64,000 bases of DNA, from the NCBI GenBank assembly GCA_009911305.1, contig QXXC01000014.1:25611-89610 (forward strand), written 5' to 3'. The stretch's first letter is position 1. Each line of letters opens with the position of its first letter. Origin of the DNA: Clostridiaceae bacterium (GTDB lineage Bacteria > Bacillota > Clostridia > Lachnospirales > Lachnospiraceae). Under the pieces are notes generated by a model. That model searched no databases and had not been told where the DNA came from. It worked only from the letters and a program-made list of their open reading frames with translations. This document shows positions 16,026 to 25,092 of the stretch, in pieces. The translations under genes and the position numbers were made by a program.

Positions 16026-16715
16026 ATGAGCGATTTTGAAGACAGGCCCATAAGCCGGCTTTCCATCAATGGGCCGGCGCTGTGGGAGGGATGTATCCTG
16101 GCATCGTGCGTGAATGCGGTGATGCTTCCGGAGTATCCGTTTATCCTGACAGAGCATGAGTGGTCCGGCGGTATCTATGTGACGCGCGGCAGCGGCGGAG
16201 CGCAGGGAGCGCTTGTGTTTGACGAAAACCATAACCTGATTTTGGGAATGTTCCGCGATTTTGGCAGCGAGCGGAGCGAGCTGGTTGTCTCCGACGAGTA
16301 CGCGGCGTTCCATTACGCGGGCGCGCCGGAGGAAACGCGGGAGATGGCTGAGGCCCTGTCCATACTGTTTGAGGCAGGCGACAGGGATCTGCCCTATGTG
16401 ACCGCCGGATTCTGGGGAGAGGACGGCGCGGTTTTTTCCCATGACTCCCAGGAAGAGTGGCTTCTGCACGGAGGCGATATCCTCACGTCCCAGATGATGC
16501 CTTTTGAGGAGGCCATGGAGTATTACCGGATCCAGGGTTCCATGGACAGCCGCAGAATGGAAATTGCAGAGCGCATCTGGCGGGAGCGGATCAAAAGCCG
16601 GGAAGGAGAGACAGCCGTGACAAAAGAGGAAGCTGAGATATTGGCAAGCACAGGCCCCTACAATATGGGCGTGTGTGAGGAGCTGTTCGGGCGGTTTGGA
16701 GTAGTGTTTGAGTAA
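16026..16715 (+). CDS. Small acidic protein, candidate immunity partner
   Basis: 229 residues with good site (aaaggagg, 6 bases before ATG). Acidic, no signal peptide or membrane helix, rich in aromatic residues (EHEWSGGIYVTRGSGG near residue 42; TAGFWGED near 138). GC content returns to that of the older cluster genes. I do not recognise a family. It is the last gene before the long terminator, directly after the candidate effector, which is the canonical place for a cognate immunity protein. That function is inference. Confidence 0.4.
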   Translation: MSDFEDRPISRLSINGPALWEGCILASCVNAVMLPEYPFILTEHEWSGGIYVTRGSGGAQGALVFDENHNLILGMFRDFGSERSELVVSDEYAAFHYAGAPEETREMAEALSILFEAGDRDLPYVTAGFWGEDGAVFSHDSQEEWLLHGGDILTSQMMPFEEAMEYYRIQGSMDSRRMEIAERIWRERIKSREGETAVTKEEAEILASTGPYNMGVCEELFGRFGVVFE

Positions 16716-16723
16716 TATAGTCT

Positions 16724-16837
16724 GGGGCAGTTTCTATATCCATGTGGAACCAGCAGAAAGCGCTGGCGCCTGGCAGGGTCTTTCAAGACCCTGAGCGCAG
16801 GTTCATGGGATATGGAAGCTGCCCCCGGCTTTTTTTG
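16724..16837 (+). terminator. Long branched hairpin with T-run ending the injection-system cluster
   Basis: ggggcagtttctatatcc (from 16724) pairs imperfectly with ggatatggaagctgcccc (right arm ending about 16825). Inside is a second hairpin, cagggtc/gaccctg. A run of seven Ts follows at about 16830-16836. The layout is a strong rho-independent terminator at the end of the cluster. Confidence 0.75.
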
Positions 16838-16892
16838 ATGATATATGGAAATATTGATGATATATGGAAATTTTGATGATGTACGGAAATTT
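16836..16892. repeat. Three tandem 19-base repeats upstream of a promoter
   Basis: The unit tgatgatatatggaaat(a/t)t begins at 16836, 16855 and 16874; the third copy differs at three positions (tgatgatgtacggaaattt). The array ends about 23 bases before a sigma-A type -35 box, so it could be a cluster of regulator binding sites for the chemoreceptor promoter. Confidence 0.65.
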
Positions 16893-16914
16893 ATACAAAA
16901 GATGGATCAATTCA

Positions 16915-16943
16915 TTGACGCTTCATCTCTTCGATGTTACAAT
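16915..16943 (+). promoter_or_regulatory. Sigma-A promoter for the chemoreceptor gene
   Basis: TTGACG, 17-base spacer, TACAAT. It gives a leader of about 360 bases that contains a diverged copy of the dispersed repeat before the chemoreceptor start at 17310. Confidence 0.7.
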
Positions 16944-16992
16944 TGAACCAGTAAAATATAAATGCGGATCGCCGTGATGCTATCCGATGGCC

Positions 16993-17150
16993 ATGCTGCT
17001 GTCCGCTGTTTTGGGATGCATCTGCACGCCTTGCTTTGCGCTCTATCTGGCCAAAATTTACTTAACGCAGCTCACTGTGCCGCGTTCATTTGGCGCAGAT
17101 TTCCCACAAAGCGGAACGCACATCCGGCAGGACGCATGTTAGACGCGCTC
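16993..17150. repeat. Diverged copy of the 160-base dispersed element (copy C)
   Basis: The central 110 bases (catctgcacgcc ... catttggcgcagatttcccacaaa) align by eye with the copies at 23585 and 32855, but the left end has diverged and no clear terminal repeat pairing or TA flank remains. It lies inside the leader of the chemoreceptor and creates a spurious in-frame extension of that gene. Confidence 0.6.
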
Positions 17151-17309
17151 GAAAGCCTGAGGGGAAAGGGGGATGAACGATTAACAAAAAGAGAACATTT
17201 TCCGCATAAGCTGCCGGAACGGAGAGCAGACGTTGGGGGAGGTAATTGCATTATTTCAGACAGTCAAAAGACAAAACACAAACATACACCGGGGAAGGAA
17301 AATAATACA

Positions 17310-19184
17310 ATGAAAAAAATGTTTACCAGGCGTTTGTTCATTTATATGCTGACAGCGCTCATTATCACCATCAGCACGATTTTTGTATTGCAGACTGTGA
17401 ACTGTCAGGAAGAGAATATGGCTTCCAGCCGGGATAAGCTGGACATGGTAAAAGCAAAGATTGTGAGCAATGAAACGAATATTGCAAGCCTTACTGAAAA
17501 TCTGGGCGAAAATAATCTGGCGAAGACGAGGGCCTTTGCAGATATGCTTGCCATCGATCCGTCGATCAATGGCGATGCTGAAAAACTGAATGAGATTAAG
17601 GAAAGGCTGATGGTGAATGAACTGCATATTATTGATGAGAATGGGATCATCACCAGCAGTACAATCGATGCCTATATTGGATTTGATATGAAAAGCGGCG
17701 AACAGTCCAATGCCTTTATGGTGATTGTCGATGATCCTTCGATCGAGATTGTGCAGGAGCCCCAGGTCAATGTGGCTGAGGGGGTTGTCATGCAGTATAT
17801 CGGCGTGGCGAGAAAGGATGCAGAGGGGCTTATACAGGCAGGCGTGCGCCCCGAGGTTCTGGAGGCTATGCTGGCCGGGACAGAGATACATGAGGTTTTA
17901 AAGGATATCGATTTCGGTGCAGATGGCTATGTCTATGCCATTGAAGCGCAAAGCGGGGTGATCGCAGCGCACAGGAACGAAGGGCTGATCGGAACGCCGG
18001 CCACAGAAGCCGGATTTCCCGCCGGGTTTACAGGAAACGGGAAGGCGGTGATCGATGGGGTCAGGGGCTATTATGTGGCAGAGGCATATGGAGACTGGAT
18101 CATCGGAACCTTTATGCCGTCTGACGAATACTACCATGCGCGCAAGGAGCAGACGCTGGTCGTGTCGCTCAGCATGCTGGTTATTTTCGGCGTGCTTCTG
18201 CTCATGATCAATCTCATGGTGGACCGAAAGATCGTCCGGGGAATCAACCGCATCAAAAGCTCCATGAAGGAGATCGCAGACGGGAATTTTGATATGACTG
18301 TTCATGAACGGGGAAATGCAGAGTTCATGCAGCTCTCGGACAGCATCAATAAAATGGTGGGGAGTATCCGCCAGAACATGCAGGAGAACGGGCGGCTTCT
18401 GGAACAGCAGGAAAAGGATGTGGAGCATAACCGGGCCATGATCCGGAATGTGAAGAACGCATGCCTTGATCTGAATCAGGTATCAGGTAAGAACCAGAAA
18501 AATGCGGACAGCATTTATTATGGGACGGGCGAACAGGAGAAAGCGGTCGGGGATTTAAAGCAGATCATGGAACAGCTCACGCAGGAGCTGAACGACAGCG
18601 TGAACACATCAAACGGGGTGATGGCAGCCACCCGGGAGACGACGGAAAAGATGGAGGAAACCAGGTCCCAGATCCGATTATTGAAAGAAGCGATGCAGAG
18701 AACGAGCGATATGTCAAGGGCGATTGAAAAAATTATTGATGAGATCAACTCCATCGCACAGCAGACGAAACTGCTTTCCGTGAATGCTTCCATTGAGGCG
18801 GCCAGGGCCGGCGAGATGGGAAAAGGCTTTACGGTCGTGGCGGCCCAGGTAGGGGAGCTTGCCGCCAGAAGCTCGCAGGCTGCAAAGGAAACGAATGAAC
18901 TGATCACAAATTCGATCAGGGCTGCAGAAGAGGGAAAGCTCATTACGGATCAGACGGCCGAGGCGTTTGGCATTGTTTCTGAAAATGTCGGAAAGGCGAA
19001 CCAAAATGTGGAACAGATCGCAGATATGGTCAGCCGCAATGTGGATATTGTGGCCAGCGCAGTGGGACAGATTGAGCGGATTTCCGGCGTTGTGGAAGAA
19101 AATGTGCGGATTTCGCAGGATACACAAAAGGCGTCGTCCCATATGGCGGATATTGCGGGCAAATTGATGGACATTATCCAGTAA
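17310..19184 (+). CDS. Methyl-accepting chemotaxis protein
   Basis: 624 residues. A short basic N-terminus leads into one membrane helix (about 9-29). An extracellular sensor of about 250 residues with dCache-like features follows (GYVYAIEAQSGVIAAHRNEGLIG near 205), then a second helix (about 290-310), a HAMP segment, and the cytoplasmic signalling hairpin IAQQTKLLSVNASIEAARAG with GKGFTVVAAQVGELA. It signals to CheA/CheW, none of which are in the window. The start at 17310 (gggaaggaaaataatacaATG) is preferred to an upstream ATG at 16962 whose product would be translated repeat DNA. Monocistronic. Confidence 0.9.
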   Translation: MKKMFTRRLFIYMLTALIITISTIFVLQTVNCQEENMASSRDKLDMVKAKIVSNETNIASLTENLGENNLAKTRAFADMLAIDPSINGDAEKLNEIKERLMVNELHIIDENGIITSSTIDAYIGFDMKSGEQSNAFMVIVDDPSIEIVQEPQVNVAEGVVMQYIGVARKDAEGLIQAGVRPEVLEAMLAGTEIHEVLKDIDFGADGYVYAIEAQSGVIAAHRNEGLIGTPATEAGFPAGFTGNGKAVIDGVRGYYVAEAYGDWIIGTFMPSDEYYHARKEQTLVVSLSMLVIFGVLLLMINLMVDRKIVRGINRIKSSMKEIADGNFDMTVHERGNAEFMQLSDSINKMVGSIRQNMQENGRLLEQQEKDVEHNRAMIRNVKNACLDLNQVSGKNQKNADSIYYGTGEQEKAVGDLKQIMEQLTQELNDSVNTSNGVMAATRETTEKMEETRSQIRLLKEAMQRTSDMSRAIEKIIDEINSIAQQTKLLSVNASIEAARAGEMGKGFTVVAAQVGELAARSSQAAKETNELITNSIRAAEEGKLITDQTAEAFGIVSENVGKANQNVEQIADMVSRNVDIVASAVGQIERISGVVEENVRISQDTQKASSHMADIAGKLMDIIQ

Positions 19185-19320
19185 TGGTCTGTGCACAGCA
19201 GCGGGCTCTGCCCTGCGCAGATGCGGAGCATAATAGAAGCGCAGCAGGCGGGCGGAAAGCCGCCCCGTCGGAACAGCGCCGCAGAAGGGGGGATCGGTTT
19301 TCGGATTCCCGGCTTTTCTA

Positions 19321-19349
19321 TTGACTTGCCGCCAAAAAGCTAGTATAAT
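19321..19349 (+). promoter_or_regulatory. Sigma-A promoter of the pur operon
   Basis: TTGACT, exactly 17 bases, TATAAT, 60 bases before purE. A short GC-rich hairpin (gggcgg/ccgccc, about 19250-19265) precedes it with no T-run. The rest of the gap after the chemoreceptor shows nothing else. Confidence 0.8.
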
Positions 19350-19408
19350 CCACACGGATTGATTGTCCGTGACAGAACCGAAAAACAACCGAAAAAGGAG
19401 AGGAAACG

Positions 19409-19924
19409 ATGGCAAAGGTAGGAATTGTAATGGGAAGCGACTCAGATATGCCGGTGATGGCTCAGGCCGCGGATTTTCTGGAGAAGATGGGGATTGAGTT
19501 TGAGATGAGAGTCATCTCGGCGCACCGGGAGCCGGATATTTTCTTTGAATATGCAAAGAGCGCAGAGGCTAAGGGCTTTCAGGTGATCATAGCCGGGGCA
19601 GGAAAGGCCGCCCATCTGCCGGGCATGTGTGCGGCGCTGTTCCCGATGCCGGTGATCGGGGTTCCGATGAAAACCTCGGATTTAGGCGGGGTGGATTCCC
19701 TTTATTCGATTGTGCAGATGCCGTCCGGCATTCCGGTGGCGACCGTGGCTATCAACGGCGGAAAGAACGCCGGCATCCTGGCCGCGAAGATCCTGGCCGT
19801 CTCCGATGCGGAGATTCTGGAAAAGCTGAAGGCCTATTCGGAAGAGATGAAGAATGAGGTGGCGGGCAAGGACGAGACGCTTGCGCGGATCGGATATAAA
19901 GAATATACGGCACAGATGAAATAA
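19409..19924 (+). CDS. purE: N5-carboxyaminoimidazole ribonucleotide mutase
   Basis: 171 residues, the usual length of class I PurE. It interconverts N5-CAIR and CAIR in de novo purine synthesis. The N-terminal GIVMGSDSDMPVM phosphate/substrate loop, ISAHREPD with the catalytic histidine, and the AGAGKAAHLPGM loop are all intact. It is first in a purE-purM-purN-purD operon with its own sigma-A promoter and gaaaaaggagagg ribosome binding site. Confidence 0.95.
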   Translation: MAKVGIVMGSDSDMPVMAQAADFLEKMGIEFEMRVISAHREPDIFFEYAKSAEAKGFQVIIAGAGKAAHLPGMCAALFPMPVIGVPMKTSDLGGVDSLYSIVQMPSGIPVATVAINGGKNAGILAAKILAVSDAEILEKLKAYSEEMKNEVAGKDETLARIGYKEYTAQMK

Positions 19925-19982
19925 GCAGGATACAGAAAACGGACTGTAACGGTTGCGGACTGTACATATTTGGAGGACAGGG

Positions 19983-21014
19983 ATGGATTACAGGAATGCT
20001 GGAGTAGATATTGAAGCCGGATACCGCTCTGTAGAGCTGATGAAGGAGCATGTGAAGAAAACGATGCGTCCGGAGGTGATGGGCGGACTGGGCGGCTTTT
20101 CAGGGGCGTTCAGCGCGGCGGCGCTTAAGGGCATGGAGGAGCCGGTTCTTCTGTCCGGGACGGACGGAGTGGGAACAAAGCTCAAGCTCGCCTTTCTGAT
20201 GGATAAGCATGACACGGTGGGGATTGACTGCGTGGCCATGTGTGTGAACGATGTGGCGTGCGCGGGCGGAGAGCCCTTATTTTTCCTGGACTATATTGCA
20301 TGCGGAAAAAATGTGCCGGAGAAGATAGCCGCGATTGTGAGCGGCGTGGCAGAGGGCTGCAGGCAGGCAGGGGCGGCCCTGATCGGCGGAGAGACGGCCG
20401 AGATGCCGGGCTTTTACCCGGTGGATGAGTACGATCTGGCGGGCTTTGCCGTGGGAGCGGCGGACAAAAAGGATCTGATCAGCGGGGACGCCTTAACCCC
20501 GGGCGATACGCTGATCGGCATGGCGTCCTCCGGCGTACACAGCAACGGTTTTTCGCTGGTGCGCAAGGTGTTTGAAAAGGAGATGACAAGGGAGGGCCTT
20601 CATACCTGGTATGACGCGCTGGGCGGGACGCTGGGCGAGGCGCTGCTTGTCCCGACCAAGATATATGTAAAGGCCCTGAGAGCCGTGAAGGAGGCCGGCG
20701 TGACGGTCAAGGCGTGCAGCCATATCACAGGCGGCGGTTTTTATGAGAATGTACCGCGCATGCTGCGGGAGGGCACGCATGCCGTGATTAAAAAGAGCAG
20801 CTATGAGATTCCGGCCATTTTCCGGCTTCTGGCCGAAAAGGGAGGGATCGAGGAGCAGATGATGTACAACACGTTTAACATGGGGATCGGCATGGTGACA
20901 GCAGTCGCGCCGCAGGATGCAGACAGGGCGATGGAGGCCATGCGCGCGGCCAGCGAGGTTCCGTACATCATTGGTTATGTGGAGGCAGGAGAAAAGGGAG
21001 TGACCCTATGCTGA
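19983..21014 (+). CDS. purM: Phosphoribosylformylglycinamidine cyclo-ligase
   Basis: 343 residues, full length. ATP-dependent ring closure of FGAM to AIR. It has the PurM/AIRS signatures [27 protein letters not shown] and [11 protein letters not shown], and the C-terminal [17 protein letters not shown]. The start at 19983 (ggaggacaggg ahead) is chosen; ten upstream codons from 19953 lack a site. It overlaps purN by 7 bases. Confidence 0.95.
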   Translation: MDYRNAGVDIEAGYRSVELMKEHVKKTMRPEVMGGLGGFSGAFSAAALKGMEEPVLLSGTDGVGTKLKLAFLMDKHDTVGIDCVAMCVNDVACAGGEPLFFLDYIACGKNVPEKIAAIVSGVAEGCRQAGAALIGGETAEMPGFYPVDEYDLAGFAVGAADKKDLISGDALTPGDTLIGMASSGVHSNGFSLVRKVFEKEMTREGLHTWYDALGGTLGEALLVPTKIYVKALRAVKEAGVTVKACSHITGGGFYENVPRMLREGTHAVIKKSSYEIPAIFRLLAEKGGIEEQMMYNTFNMGIGMVTAVAPQDADRAMEAMRAASEVPYIIGYVEAGEKGVTLC

Positions 21015-21601
21015 GAGTGGCAGTGATGGCGTCCGGAGGCGGTACGAACCTCCAGGCGATCCTGGATGCGATCCGGGACGGGGCCATAACGAACGCGCAG
21101 GTGACGGCCGTGATCTGCAATAATGCAGGCGCGTACGCCGTGGAACGGGCCAGACAGCACGCCATCCCGGCGTTTATCGTAAGCCCCGCTGCATATGAGA
21201 GCCGGGATGCCTTTAACGAGGCGCTTTTGCAGACGGTGGATGCGTGCCGTCCGGATTTGGTCGTGCTGGCCGGATTCCTGGTAAAGATTCCGGGAATCAT
21301 GATCGAAAAATACAGAAACCGGATCATTAACATCCATCCGTCCCTGATCCCGTCCTTCTGCGGGGTAGGCTATTACGGCTTAAAGGTCCATGAAGCGGCC
21401 CTGGCGCGGGGCGTCAGGCTGACCGGCGCTACGGTCCACTATGTGGACGAGGGGACGGACACCGGTCCGATTTTACTGCAAAAGGCCGTGGAGGTGCGGC
21501 CGGACGACACGCCCGAAAGCCTGCAGAGGCGCGTGATGGAGGAAGCGGAATGGGTGCTCCTCCCGGAGGCGATCGACCGGATTGCGAACGGCCGGATATG
21601 A
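21008..21601 (+). CDS. purN: Phosphoribosylglycinamide formyltransferase
   Basis: 197 residues. Transfers the formyl group of 10-formyl-THF to GAR. It has the N-terminal [13 protein letters not shown] nucleotide loop, the AGFLVKIPG strand, [10 protein letters not shown] with the catalytic Asn and His, and the [17 protein letters not shown] loop bearing the catalytic Asp. It overlaps the end of purM and is preceded by an aggaga site inside that gene. Confidence 0.95.
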   Translation: MLRVAVMASGGGTNLQAILDAIRDGAITNAQVTAVICNNAGAYAVERARQHAIPAFIVSPAAYESRDAFNEALLQTVDACRPDLVVLAGFLVKIPGIMIEKYRNRIINIHPSLIPSFCGVGYYGLKVHEAALARGVRLTGATVHYVDEGTDTGPILLQKAVEVRPDDTPESLQRRVMEEAEWVLLPEAIDRIANGRI

Positions 21602-21621
21602 GTATACAGAAGGAGCATAGC

Positions 21622-22899
21622 ATGAAGGTATTGATAGTAGGAAGCGGCGGCCGCGAGCACGCGATTGCCTGGAAGGTTTCAAAGAGCCCGAAGGTGGATA
21701 AGATATACTGCGCGCCCGGCAACGCCGGGATCGCGGAGCTTGCGGAGTGTGTGAAGATCGGCGCCATGGAATTTGACAGGCTGGCCGATTTTGCAGAGGA
21801 AAACAAGATAGACTTAACCGTGATCGGCATGGACGACCCGCTGGTGGGCGGCGTAGTGGATGTATTTGAGTCACGGGGCCTGCGCGTGTTCGGCCCGCGG
21901 GGGAACGCGGCGGTTCTCGAGGGTTCCAAGGCGTTTTCCAAGGATTTGATGAAGAAATACCACATTCCGACCGCGGCATACGAGGTCTTTGACGACGCCG
22001 GGGAGGCGCTTGAATATCTGAAGACAGCCCCCATGCCGACCGTGCTGAAGGCCGACGGCCTGGCGCTGGGAAAGGGTGTCCTCATCTGCAATACGCTTGA
22101 GGAGGCCGAGGCCGGTGTGAGGGAGATCATGACGGATAAGAAATTCGGGACGGCCGGCAATAAGATGGTGATCGAGGAATTCATGACCGGCCGCGAGGTA
22201 TCGGTTCTGTCCTTTGTGGACGGGACGACGATCCGGATCATGACCTCCTCTCAGGATCACAAGCGCGCCATGGACGGCGATCAGGGCCTGAACACCGGGG
22301 GGATGGGAACCTTTTCACCGAGCCCCTTTTACACGGAGGAGGTGGACGCCTTCTGCAGAGAGCACATCTACCAGGCCACGGTGGACGCCATGAAGGCCGA
22401 GGGACGGCCGTTTAAGGGAATCATTTTCTTTGGGCTGATGCTGACCGGACAGGGCCCGAAGGTGCTGGAATATAACGCCCGTTTCGGCGATCCGGAGACT
22501 CAGGTCGTGCTTCCGAGGATGAAAAACGATATTGTGGAGGTGTTTGAGGCCTGTGTGGACGGCACGCTCGATCAGATCGAGCTGGCGTTTGAGGACAACG
22601 CGGCAGTCTGCGTGGTTCTGGCCTCGGACGGGTATCCGGTGAAATACGAAAAAGGCTTTCCGATCCATGGTCTGGAGGCATTTCGGGGCAGAGAGGGCCG
22701 GTATGCGTTCCACGCGGGGACAACATTCGATGCGGATGGGAACATTGTGACAAACGGCGGCCGTGTGCTGGGGATAACGGCCCTTGGCGGCGATCTGAAA
22801 GAGGCCAGGGCGAACGCCTATGCGGCGGCGGAATGGATCGATTTTCAAAATAAATACATGCGCCGTGATATCGGGAAGGCGATTGACGATCTGACATGA
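21622..22899 (+). CDS. purD: Phosphoribosylamine-glycine ligase
   Basis: 425 residues, an ATP-grasp enzyme that joins phosphoribosylamine and glycine. The N-terminal LIVGSGGREHAIAWK, the ATP-grasp VLKADGLALGKGV and EYNARFGDPETQ metal-binding motif are intact. The start at 21622 follows aaggagcatagc; the open frame upstream is the out-of-frame end of purN. It is the last gene of the operon, followed by a terminator 40 bases after the stop. Confidence 0.95.
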   Translation: MKVLIVGSGGREHAIAWKVSKSPKVDKIYCAPGNAGIAELAECVKIGAMEFDRLADFAEENKIDLTVIGMDDPLVGGVVDVFESRGLRVFGPRGNAAVLEGSKAFSKDLMKKYHIPTAAYEVFDDAGEALEYLKTAPMPTVLKADGLALGKGVLICNTLEEAEAGVREIMTDKKFGTAGNKMVIEEFMTGREVSVLSFVDGTTIRIMTSSQDHKRAMDGDQGLNTGGMGTFSPSPFYTEEVDAFCREHIYQATVDAMKAEGRPFKGIIFFGLMLTGQGPKVLEYNARFGDPETQVVLPRMKNDIVEVFEACVDGTLDQIELAFEDNAAVCVVLASDGYPVKYEKGFPIHGLEAFRGREGRYAFHAGTTFDADGNIVTNGGRVLGITALGGDLKEARANAYAAAEWIDFQNKYMRRDIGKAIDDLT

Positions 22900-22938
22900 T
22901 AGCAAGAGCATGATAGTTGGTTCGCGGGCAAATGAGAC

Positions 22939-22982
22939 AGCAAGACTTTTACTGTGGCACATGTCATGGTAAAAGTCTTGCT
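22939..22982 (+). terminator. Rho-independent terminator of the pur operon
   Basis: Perfect 14-base stem, agcaagacttttac (22939-22952) with gtaaaagtcttgct (22969-22982), followed by TTTT. Confidence 0.85.
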
Positions 22983-23042
22983 TTTAACAGCAGCCAGAAC
23001 GGCATAAGCCGCAGTGACCTGCCGGCCGGAAGGGGGAATCAT

Positions 23043-23171
23043 ATGACAGGGGAGAAACGACAAAAGGAAATCAATGAGGCGGCGGACGGAGAGCCTGGCA
23101 GAGCTGAGGAGAAGAGAATTGCGTATATGCTCAGAAAGGAGATATGGAAATGGGATACCTGGGAAATCTGA
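23043..23171 (+). CDS. Possible 42-residue leader peptide before yccF
   Basis: ATG at 23043 with a good ribosome binding site (aagggggaa, 5 bases ahead). The product is highly charged (MTGEKRQKEINEAADGEPGR at the start) and ends WKWDTWEI. Its last 22 bases overlap the YccF start. It may be a translated coupling leader or a chance frame; the site and overlap are the only support. Confidence 0.35.
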   Translation: MTGEKRQKEINEAADGEPGRAEEKRIAYMLRKEIWKWDTWEI

Positions 23172-23518
23172 TTTGGTTCATCTTCGGCGGCGCGCTCAGC
23201 GGCCTGAGCTGGTGCGTGGCAGGATGCTTTTGGTGTGTTACGATTGTGGGAATTCCGGTGGGAGTGCAGTGCTTCAAGCTTGCCTCGCTCAGTTTTTTCC
23301 CCTTTGGCAAAGAGGTGGTCTACGGCGGCGGAACCGGATCGTTTCTGCTGAATATCATCTGGCTGATCGGTTCGGGGCTGGCGCTGGCGGTGGAACATCT
23401 GCTCATCGGGCTGCTGCTCTGTGTAACCCTGGTTGGTATTCCGTTTGGCTTACAGCAGCTTAAGCTGGCGAAGCTGGCATTGATGCCGTTTGGAGCAGAG
23501 ATTACGTTCAGGGTATAA
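23150..23518 (+). CDS. YccF-family membrane protein
   Basis: 122 residues. YccF proteins have two copies of a small membrane domain with the motif VTIVGIPVGVQCFKLA and here again LVGIPFGLQQLKLAKLALMPFG. Three to four hydrophobic helices are evident. The inner-membrane function is unknown. The start at 23150 sits 8 bases after aaaggag; the ATG at 23144 is too close to that site. No evident operon partner except the possible leader. Confidence 0.85.
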   Translation: MGYLGNLIWFIFGGALSGLSWCVAGCFWCVTIVGIPVGVQCFKLASLSFFPFGKEVVYGGGTGSFLLNIIWLIGSGLALAVEHLLIGLLLCVTLVGIPFGLQQLKLAKLALMPFGAEITFRV

Positions 23519-23584
23519 ATATTACCTGGTAATGTATTTGCAGAAGAACCCGAAAATCGTGCAGGGATAGTTTTTCCGGCTCTA

Positions 23585-23744
23585 AAGCGTGTCTGAAAAA
23601 TCATTCCCGCCATCTGTAAGCCACATTTTGCGGTATAGTTGGCCCAGATTCACGTAACGCAGCCCACTACGCGTGATTCATTTGGCCCGGATCTCCCACA
23701 AAGCGGAGCCCGCATCTGGCAGATAGCATTTTTCAGACACGCTC
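23585..23744. repeat. 160-base MITE-like element (copy A)
   Basis: Terminal inverted repeats: agcgtgtctgaaaaat at the left (23586-23601) and its exact complement at 23728-23743. The left flank is TA, the right is TG. The interior has attcccgccatctg near the left and catttggcccggatctcccacaaa near the right, shared with copy B. There is no coding capacity. It lies in the 270-base gap between yccF and the convergent secreted-protein gene. Confidence 0.8.
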
Positions 23745-23788
23745 TGATGCATGGCAGCAGCGCAGACACCTGAACGGTAACAATGCAG

Positions 23789-24703
23789 CTACTTTAAAAC
23801 CCGGAAAGTCTTGATAATATTATCGCGGATATGGTATGCATTATAGCTTATTTCACTCGTTTTGCAGGCTTCAAAACAGATAAACCATTTTTTTGAGCCG
23901 GCGGCCGCAACCGGAATGTAGACGGAGATGTCTAAAAAGTCGCCGGCGCCTTCACACAGGAGGTAGGTGTGATGTTCCGTCTGGAATGCTTTTGTGGCCC
24001 AGGTTAGGACGCTTGTATCCATCTTCAGGCGGGCGTTCAGCTTCCCGCTGTCCACAAAGGCCTGTATTGCTTCCAGGGAGCTTAAATCTTCCGAATCAGA
24101 GACGGGCATAACCATGATGCTCCCGTAATCTCTGGCAGGATCAAGCGTTGCATCGGAGCGCTCGTCCCGGATGCTGACCTTGCCAAAGGAGGTCCAGATG
24201 ATAATCGAAGCCACAGGTTCTCCATCCTTGCGCAGGAAATAGACGAGAATGCCGCTGTCGTTTGTCTGGTTATCAAACTGATATCCTGAGCTGCTGCGGA
24301 TATTCAGGACCTGCTGCAGATACGGATCAAGGCCGCCGTTCCGCACGTACTGGTCAACCTGGCTCTCGGAGCCGGCCAGAGAGGCGTCCACAAAGGATTC
24401 AAAATTATGGATGGTTTTTTGCACTTCGGAGTCATTGTAGAAGACAATAGGACAGATTTCACTGGAGCCGAAATACCAGGTTCCGGGATATTCGATGTAG
24501 AACAGGTCGTTGTTCAGGCAACGGTATGGAACCCCATCCGGCCCGGTTCTGTCCGCTGCGAAATCAATCGCGCAATACTCAAAGCAAACGGGAGGAGTTG
24601 AATCCTCTGTTACTTCTGCATGAACAGGCGCAACGCCAAGGATCGGGGACAGAAGGCCGCATGCAATCATGGCAGACAATGCTTTTTTTTGGAACATTTT
24701 CAT
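23789..24703 (-). CDS. Secreted protein of unknown function
   Basis: 304 residues with a classical signal peptide (KKALSAMIACGLLSPILGVAPVHA, cleavage likely after VHA). The mature part is beta-rich with a YIEYPGTWYFG segment and no recognised motif. aaggggga lies 8 bases before the ATG. It is transcribed divergently from the queuosine-salvage operon and faces the yccF side. It lacks a lipobox and an LPXTG signal, so it is likely released or loosely wall-bound. Unrecognised. Confidence 0.7.
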   Translation of the reverse strand: MKMFQKKALSAMIACGLLSPILGVAPVHAEVTEDSTPPVCFEYCAIDFAADRTGPDGVPYRCLNNDLFYIEYPGTWYFGSSEICPIVFYNDSEVQKTIHNFESFVDASLAGSESQVDQYVRNGGLDPYLQQVLNIRSSSGYQFDNQTNDSGILVYFLRKDGEPVASIIIWTSFGKVSIRDERSDATLDPARDYGSIMVMPVSDSEDLSSLEAIQAFVDSGKLNARLKMDTSVLTWATKAFQTEHHTYLLCEGAGDFLDISVYIPVAAAGSKKWFICFEACKTSEISYNAYHIRDNIIKTFRVLK

Positions 24704-24852
24704 AGTAAAATCCCCCTTTACTGTATTTATAGACGTTGAAATTATCAGATATGATAAATATATCAGAATAAATATGGAATTACAAGCTGTTTTGCGGATA
24801 AATTGATTGGCTTGTAACCATAGTGATTACTGTTCGCGCGCCAACCCAATTC

Positions 24853-24881
24853 TTTACAATATAAAATCCAGGTGCTATAAT
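24853..24881 (+). promoter_or_regulatory. Sigma-A promoter of the queuosine-salvage operon
   Basis: TTTACA, 17-base spacer, TATAAT. Transcription would start near 24888, about 16 bases before the riboswitch. Confidence 0.75.
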
Positions 24882-24902
24882 ATAACAACATGTTTCAAAA
24901 TA

Positions 24903-24937
24903 ACTGGTTCGAGGACCTCCCAGTATAAAAAAACAGG
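24903..24937 (+). promoter_or_regulatory. preQ1-I riboswitch
   Basis: The layout matches the preQ1 class I aptamer: P1 stem actgg (24903-24907) with ccagt (24920-24924), loop ttcgaggacct with the cytosine-rich part, then an A-rich tail tataaaaaaac and agg (24935-24937), which can pair with cct (24916-24918) to form the pseudoknot. It is close to the well-known Thermoanaerobacter tengcongensis aptamer in order and length. A weak GC stem (gccg/cggc) and T-run at about 25042-25047 downstream could be the terminator it controls. It precedes queK-qrtT-queL, which fits. Confidence 0.8.
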
Positions 24938-25092
24938 CAAATGCTGCAGGCAGCGCGTACCGCGTGTCCTGCTTCCCCGGCGTATCCCGGTGGGAAAGCT
25001 GTTTTTGCCGTATGCGGTGAGGTTCCGGCGGCAGAGGCGGCTTTTTTATTTTGCGGGCCGTTCGGCGCAATACAGAATGAGGAGAAAGATAT

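Noticed and set aside
16836..16892. Short direct repeats considered as a CRISPR fragment
   Set aside because: The units are contiguous with no spacers and no cas gene is present; it is a tandem repeat.
16962..17309. N-terminal extension of the chemoreceptor frame
   Set aside because: It consists of translated repeat-element DNA; the ATG at 17310 begins a proper N-terminus with membrane helix.
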